Shown here one piece after another: positions 61,984 to 64,000 of a stretch of DNA of 64,000 nucleotides. Origin of the DNA: CAZDCD01 sp964503885 (lineage in GTDB: Bacteria > Bacteroidota > Bacteroidia > Bacteroidales > UBA10428). The first letter of the stretch is position 1. Every line of letters starts with the position of its first letter. The stretch covers positions 128,033-192,032 of the forward strand of contig CAZDCD010000004.1 in assembly GCA_964503885.1 (NCBI GenBank), written 5' to 3'. Under the pieces are notes generated by a model. The model did no database searches. It was given only the letters and a program-made list of their open reading frames with translations, and was not told the DNA's origin. Made by a program: the position numbers and the translations under genes.

Positions 61984-62084
61984 TGGAGCGATAAACCAAA
62001 TTGCTTAACTATGAAACAGTTGTTTTCCGCAAAGCGGGGCATCGAGCCAAAACAGCCGATAACCTTCGATAAAACGCATCCTTT

Positions 62085-62092
62085 TACTTTTG
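62085..62092 (+). promoter_or_regulatory. Candidate -7 promoter box (TACTTTTG) for the lipoprotein gene
   Basis: Exact TAnnTTTG match 39 bases before the ATG at 62124; no TTTG at the usual upstream distance. Confidence 0.45.
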
Positions 62093-62123
62093 TTTCACAT
62101 CTTAATGAATAAAAATTAACACT

Positions 62124-62624
62124 ATGATAAAGCATGCAACTATTTTACTATTAAGCGGCTTACTGTTTGTATGCTGTGAGAAATCCGACACTGATAAAAA
62201 CGATACGGATAAATTCTTTGAAGGCATAACTTTCTGCAGCCTTTTGGAAGGGTCTGTGGATACCGTAATTGTTAAAAATGACGAGATAATCGGTTATAAT
62301 TCCATCGAATATGCATTTTTACTTAAAAATGAAGCATGGCAAAGACTTGATGATGAAATAACTCCAATGTATCCGGATCCGCATTTTTATTTCGGTGTTG
62401 CCCTAAATCGTGAGGTAATATACAGGGCTGACTTTATTCCTTATTATTATTCACAGAGTTATACCGATATTATAACATTTTGGATGGAAAGTCCGAATCT
62501 GGTATATATTACATTAGGATATCCCCCGTCCCCTGAACATTTTATTGGTGAAGACCTTCGGAATGATGAAAGACTATTGAATTTTCTGAAACAGGAAAAT
62601 AAAATATTTTCATTGGTAAACTAA
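62124..62624 (+). CDS. Small lipoprotein of unknown function
   Basis: A 166-residue protein with a lipoprotein leader: IKHATILLLSGLLFVCCEKS, with the cysteine followed by EKSDTDKNDTDK, an acidic linker typical of surface lipoproteins in this phylum. The mature domain is rich in aromatic residues (HFYFGVAL, YYYSQSYTD). I recognise no family. It stands alone behind its own promoter box. Confidence 0.65.
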   Translation: MIKHATILLLSGLLFVCCEKSDTDKNDTDKFFEGITFCSLLEGSVDTVIVKNDEIIGYNSIEYAFLLKNEAWQRLDDEITPMYPDPHFYFGVALNREVIYRADFIPYYYSQSYTDIITFWMESPNLVYITLGYPPSPEHFIGEDLRNDERLLNFLKQENKIFSLVN

Positions 62625-62967
62625 TTACCGGCACATAACCAGGCATAAGTGCGCATTGCCTTCATATATTTCGGCAGGAAATCTGGTCCTTATAAAAAGT
62701 ACCCTACAACATAATTTAATGTGTTCGAAGTACGTTACACAATTATAACAGTAAAAAACCAGTTATCTTGGTAGCCACGGATTACTCTGTCAACTTAATG
62801 GAAGCTCGCCCTATGCCCGCATGTTTTGCAACAGGTGCATGAGAATCCCAAAGTAAATATAAAAAGCTCTAAAATATGACACTATTTATATCCATTTCAG
62901 GTGATACCTTTTATAGAACAAATGCAGTTCCGTTTACAAATTGCATATCCAATACAATACAAGAATT
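62625..62967. other. 343-base gap without recognisable content
   Basis: I see no gene, repeat or clear promoter box here. Composition is mixed and there is no hairpin with a T run. Confidence 0.4.
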
Positions 62968-63396
62968 ATGAAACAGGATAACCTTGACAAATTCGGGTTT
63001 CTTCTGGGTGACTGGAATCTTGAATATAGAATCCCAAAAAGTATTTTCAGCGAGCCGGGGACAGATGCAGGAACCGGATCGTTTAAAAAAATCCTAAAGG
63101 ACAATTATGTAGTATTCGAATACTCGACCAAATCAGGGGGAGAGGCAAAAGGTATATTCGCCTGGGATGACAAAATTAACATGTACAGGTATTGGTGGTT
63201 TGAAAATTCCGGCAGTTTTTTATCTGCAACATGCAATTTCATTAATGATGACACCTTAGCTATGAACTGGCACGACTCCCTGTTGGTCCAGACCTTTGTC
63301 AGAGAAGCCCCTGACAGAATTGTTCTAAAAATGCAGCATCCGGCTGCTCATGGTGGATATGAATTGATCTTAGAAGTTATTTTTACTAAGAGATAA
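62968..63396 (+). CDS. DUF1579-like protein
   Basis: From the ATG at 62968 the protein is 142 residues; a TTG at 62941 would add nine. The pattern FGFLLGDWNLEYRIP, then GTGSFKKIL, FEYSTKSGGEAKGIFAWDD and a repeated strand set fits the small beta-barrel family DUF1579 (THAP4/nitrobindin-like). A role in binding heme or a lipid is possible for such barrels, but no heme His can be identified with confidence. Soluble; no signal peptide. Monocistronic. Confidence 0.6.
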   Translation: MKQDNLDKFGFLLGDWNLEYRIPKSIFSEPGTDAGTGSFKKILKDNYVVFEYSTKSGGEAKGIFAWDDKINMYRYWWFENSGSFLSATCNFINDDTLAMNWHDSLLVQTFVREAPDRIVLKMQHPAAHGGYELILEVIFTKR

Positions 63397-63648
63397 TAAT
63401 GCATATGTATTCCGATTCACTTTTTTGAATTTTTCATACCTTGTATCCGATTGAAAACCCGTAACCGGAAACAGCACAGAATTGAATTTTTCAATTATTG
63501 TACGGGGTTCGGGGAGATATTTATTGGTCCTAAAGCAAGCAGAAAATTAACCCGACTGCCCGGTCTGTCACCATGCAGGCTTCAAACAGGTTTTGTTTAT
63601 CAATTGGCCGTATAAATTCCGGACATAGCACTTATTTGAGGTATAAAC

Positions 63649-63915
63649 ATGAATAATCCAAACGCTGAATTAAATAAATACCCGACAAAGAAATACCCTG
63701 CTATTGGAGTATGTGGCCTTGATTGTGGTTTATGCCCAAGATTAAAACCTGTCGAACAAAAAAACCTCACCTGCAAAACAGGCGATTGGCCGCATCCACT
63801 GTCAGGGAAATGTTGGTCTTATCAGGCGCTGACAGGTTCAATTTATTCGTGTAACTCAAATTTCAAAAATGCAGTGCACGTGCCTGCTGCAAACAGGTTG
63901 AAATTTGTAAGTTGA
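63649..63915 (+). pseudogene. Truncated DUF3795 gene
   Basis: The first 36 residues (PTKKYPAIGVCGLDCGLCPR) match the N-terminus of DUF3795 proteins, which carry several CxxC motifs and probably bind metal. After CPR the expected cysteine-rich sequence is absent; the frame continues into unrelated residues (LKPVEQKNLTCKTGDWPHP) and ends at 63915. Intact relatives are about 150 residues or more. Probably broken by a rearrangement next to the intron-like sequence at the window end. Confidence 0.5.
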
Positions 63916-63924
63916 ACAACTAAG

Positions 63925-64000
63925 TGAAACGTTCTCATGAGCCATGCAAATGCGTGGCGAATAACTGAACGAAGTGGTCTCATGACCAACGGGAATAATC
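63925..64000 (+). ncRNA. Possible 5' part of a second group II intron, cut by the window edge
   Basis: The sequence CTCATGAGCCATGCAAATGCG, truncated here, then GAACGAAGTGG and CATGACCAACGGG resembles the start of domain I in some group II introns. It continues past the window, so neither a domain V nor an open reading frame can be checked. Low confidence. Confidence 0.3.

Noticed and set aside
62003..62009. GCTTAAC as an integron attC core site
   Set aside because: Only one of the two core boxes was found and there is no integrase; kept only as a possibility in the hairpin finding.

Overview
This window is typical Bacteroidota chromosome, from a Gram-negative bacterium. The evidence is: three secreted proteins with C-terminal type IX secretion (T9SS) sorting domains; a TonB-dependent receptor plug and barrel of SusC type; a surface lipoprotein with a Cys-Ser-Lys-Asp-Asp start; two-propeller sensor proteins; kdsA for lipopolysaccharide; and promoters that fit the Bacteroidota consensus (TTTG, about 19 bases, TAnnTTTG) rather than -35/-10 boxes. 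I cannot place it below phylum from the sequence. No rRNA, tRNA or CRISPR array was seen.

Layout. 1-11.8 kb: rlmN, a free-standing GldM-C-like protein, a SPOR protein, an OLD-like ATPase, a SpoIIE-type phosphatase and a two-gene envelope operon (TPR/propeller plus OmpA). 11.8-28 kb: core metabolism and signalling, namely an aminotransferase, kdsA, a SiaC-family phospho-switch protein, an AmrS-like radical SAM enzyme, KDPG aldolase, a MetZ-like enzyme, glycerate kinase, a large propeller sensor with no output domain, a nuclease-fold protein lacking its catalytic His, and 6-phosphofructokinase. 28-37 kb: an M16 protease and a 1574-residue protein joining VIT, vWA and a SusC-like receptor. 37-40.5 kb: an XRE/S24 repressor divergent from dinB, with a palindrome between them, then a GNAT enzyme. 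40.7-47.2 kb: secreted and surface proteins. 48-52 kb: a 1337-residue membrane KAP/STAND-like protein with a broken P-loop, flanked by related short repeats. 52.2-54.7 kb: a four-gene operon behind a textbook promoter. 54.9-64 kb: an accessory region with a PQQ propeller membrane protein, a 5'-truncated lipoprotein, PIN and transposase remnants, a multidomain CE15-like esterase, a group II intron remnant, nested hairpins and small orphan genes.

The strongest leads are the VIT-vWA-SusC fusion and the KAP-like protein. Secondary leads are the S24/dinB pair with a candidate operator, the His-to-Gln nuclease, the OLD-like ATPase with a CxxC hook motif and an apparently dead TOPRIM, and the decay scars between 56.6 and 62 kb. 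All functions are read from sequence features alone; no database search was possible.
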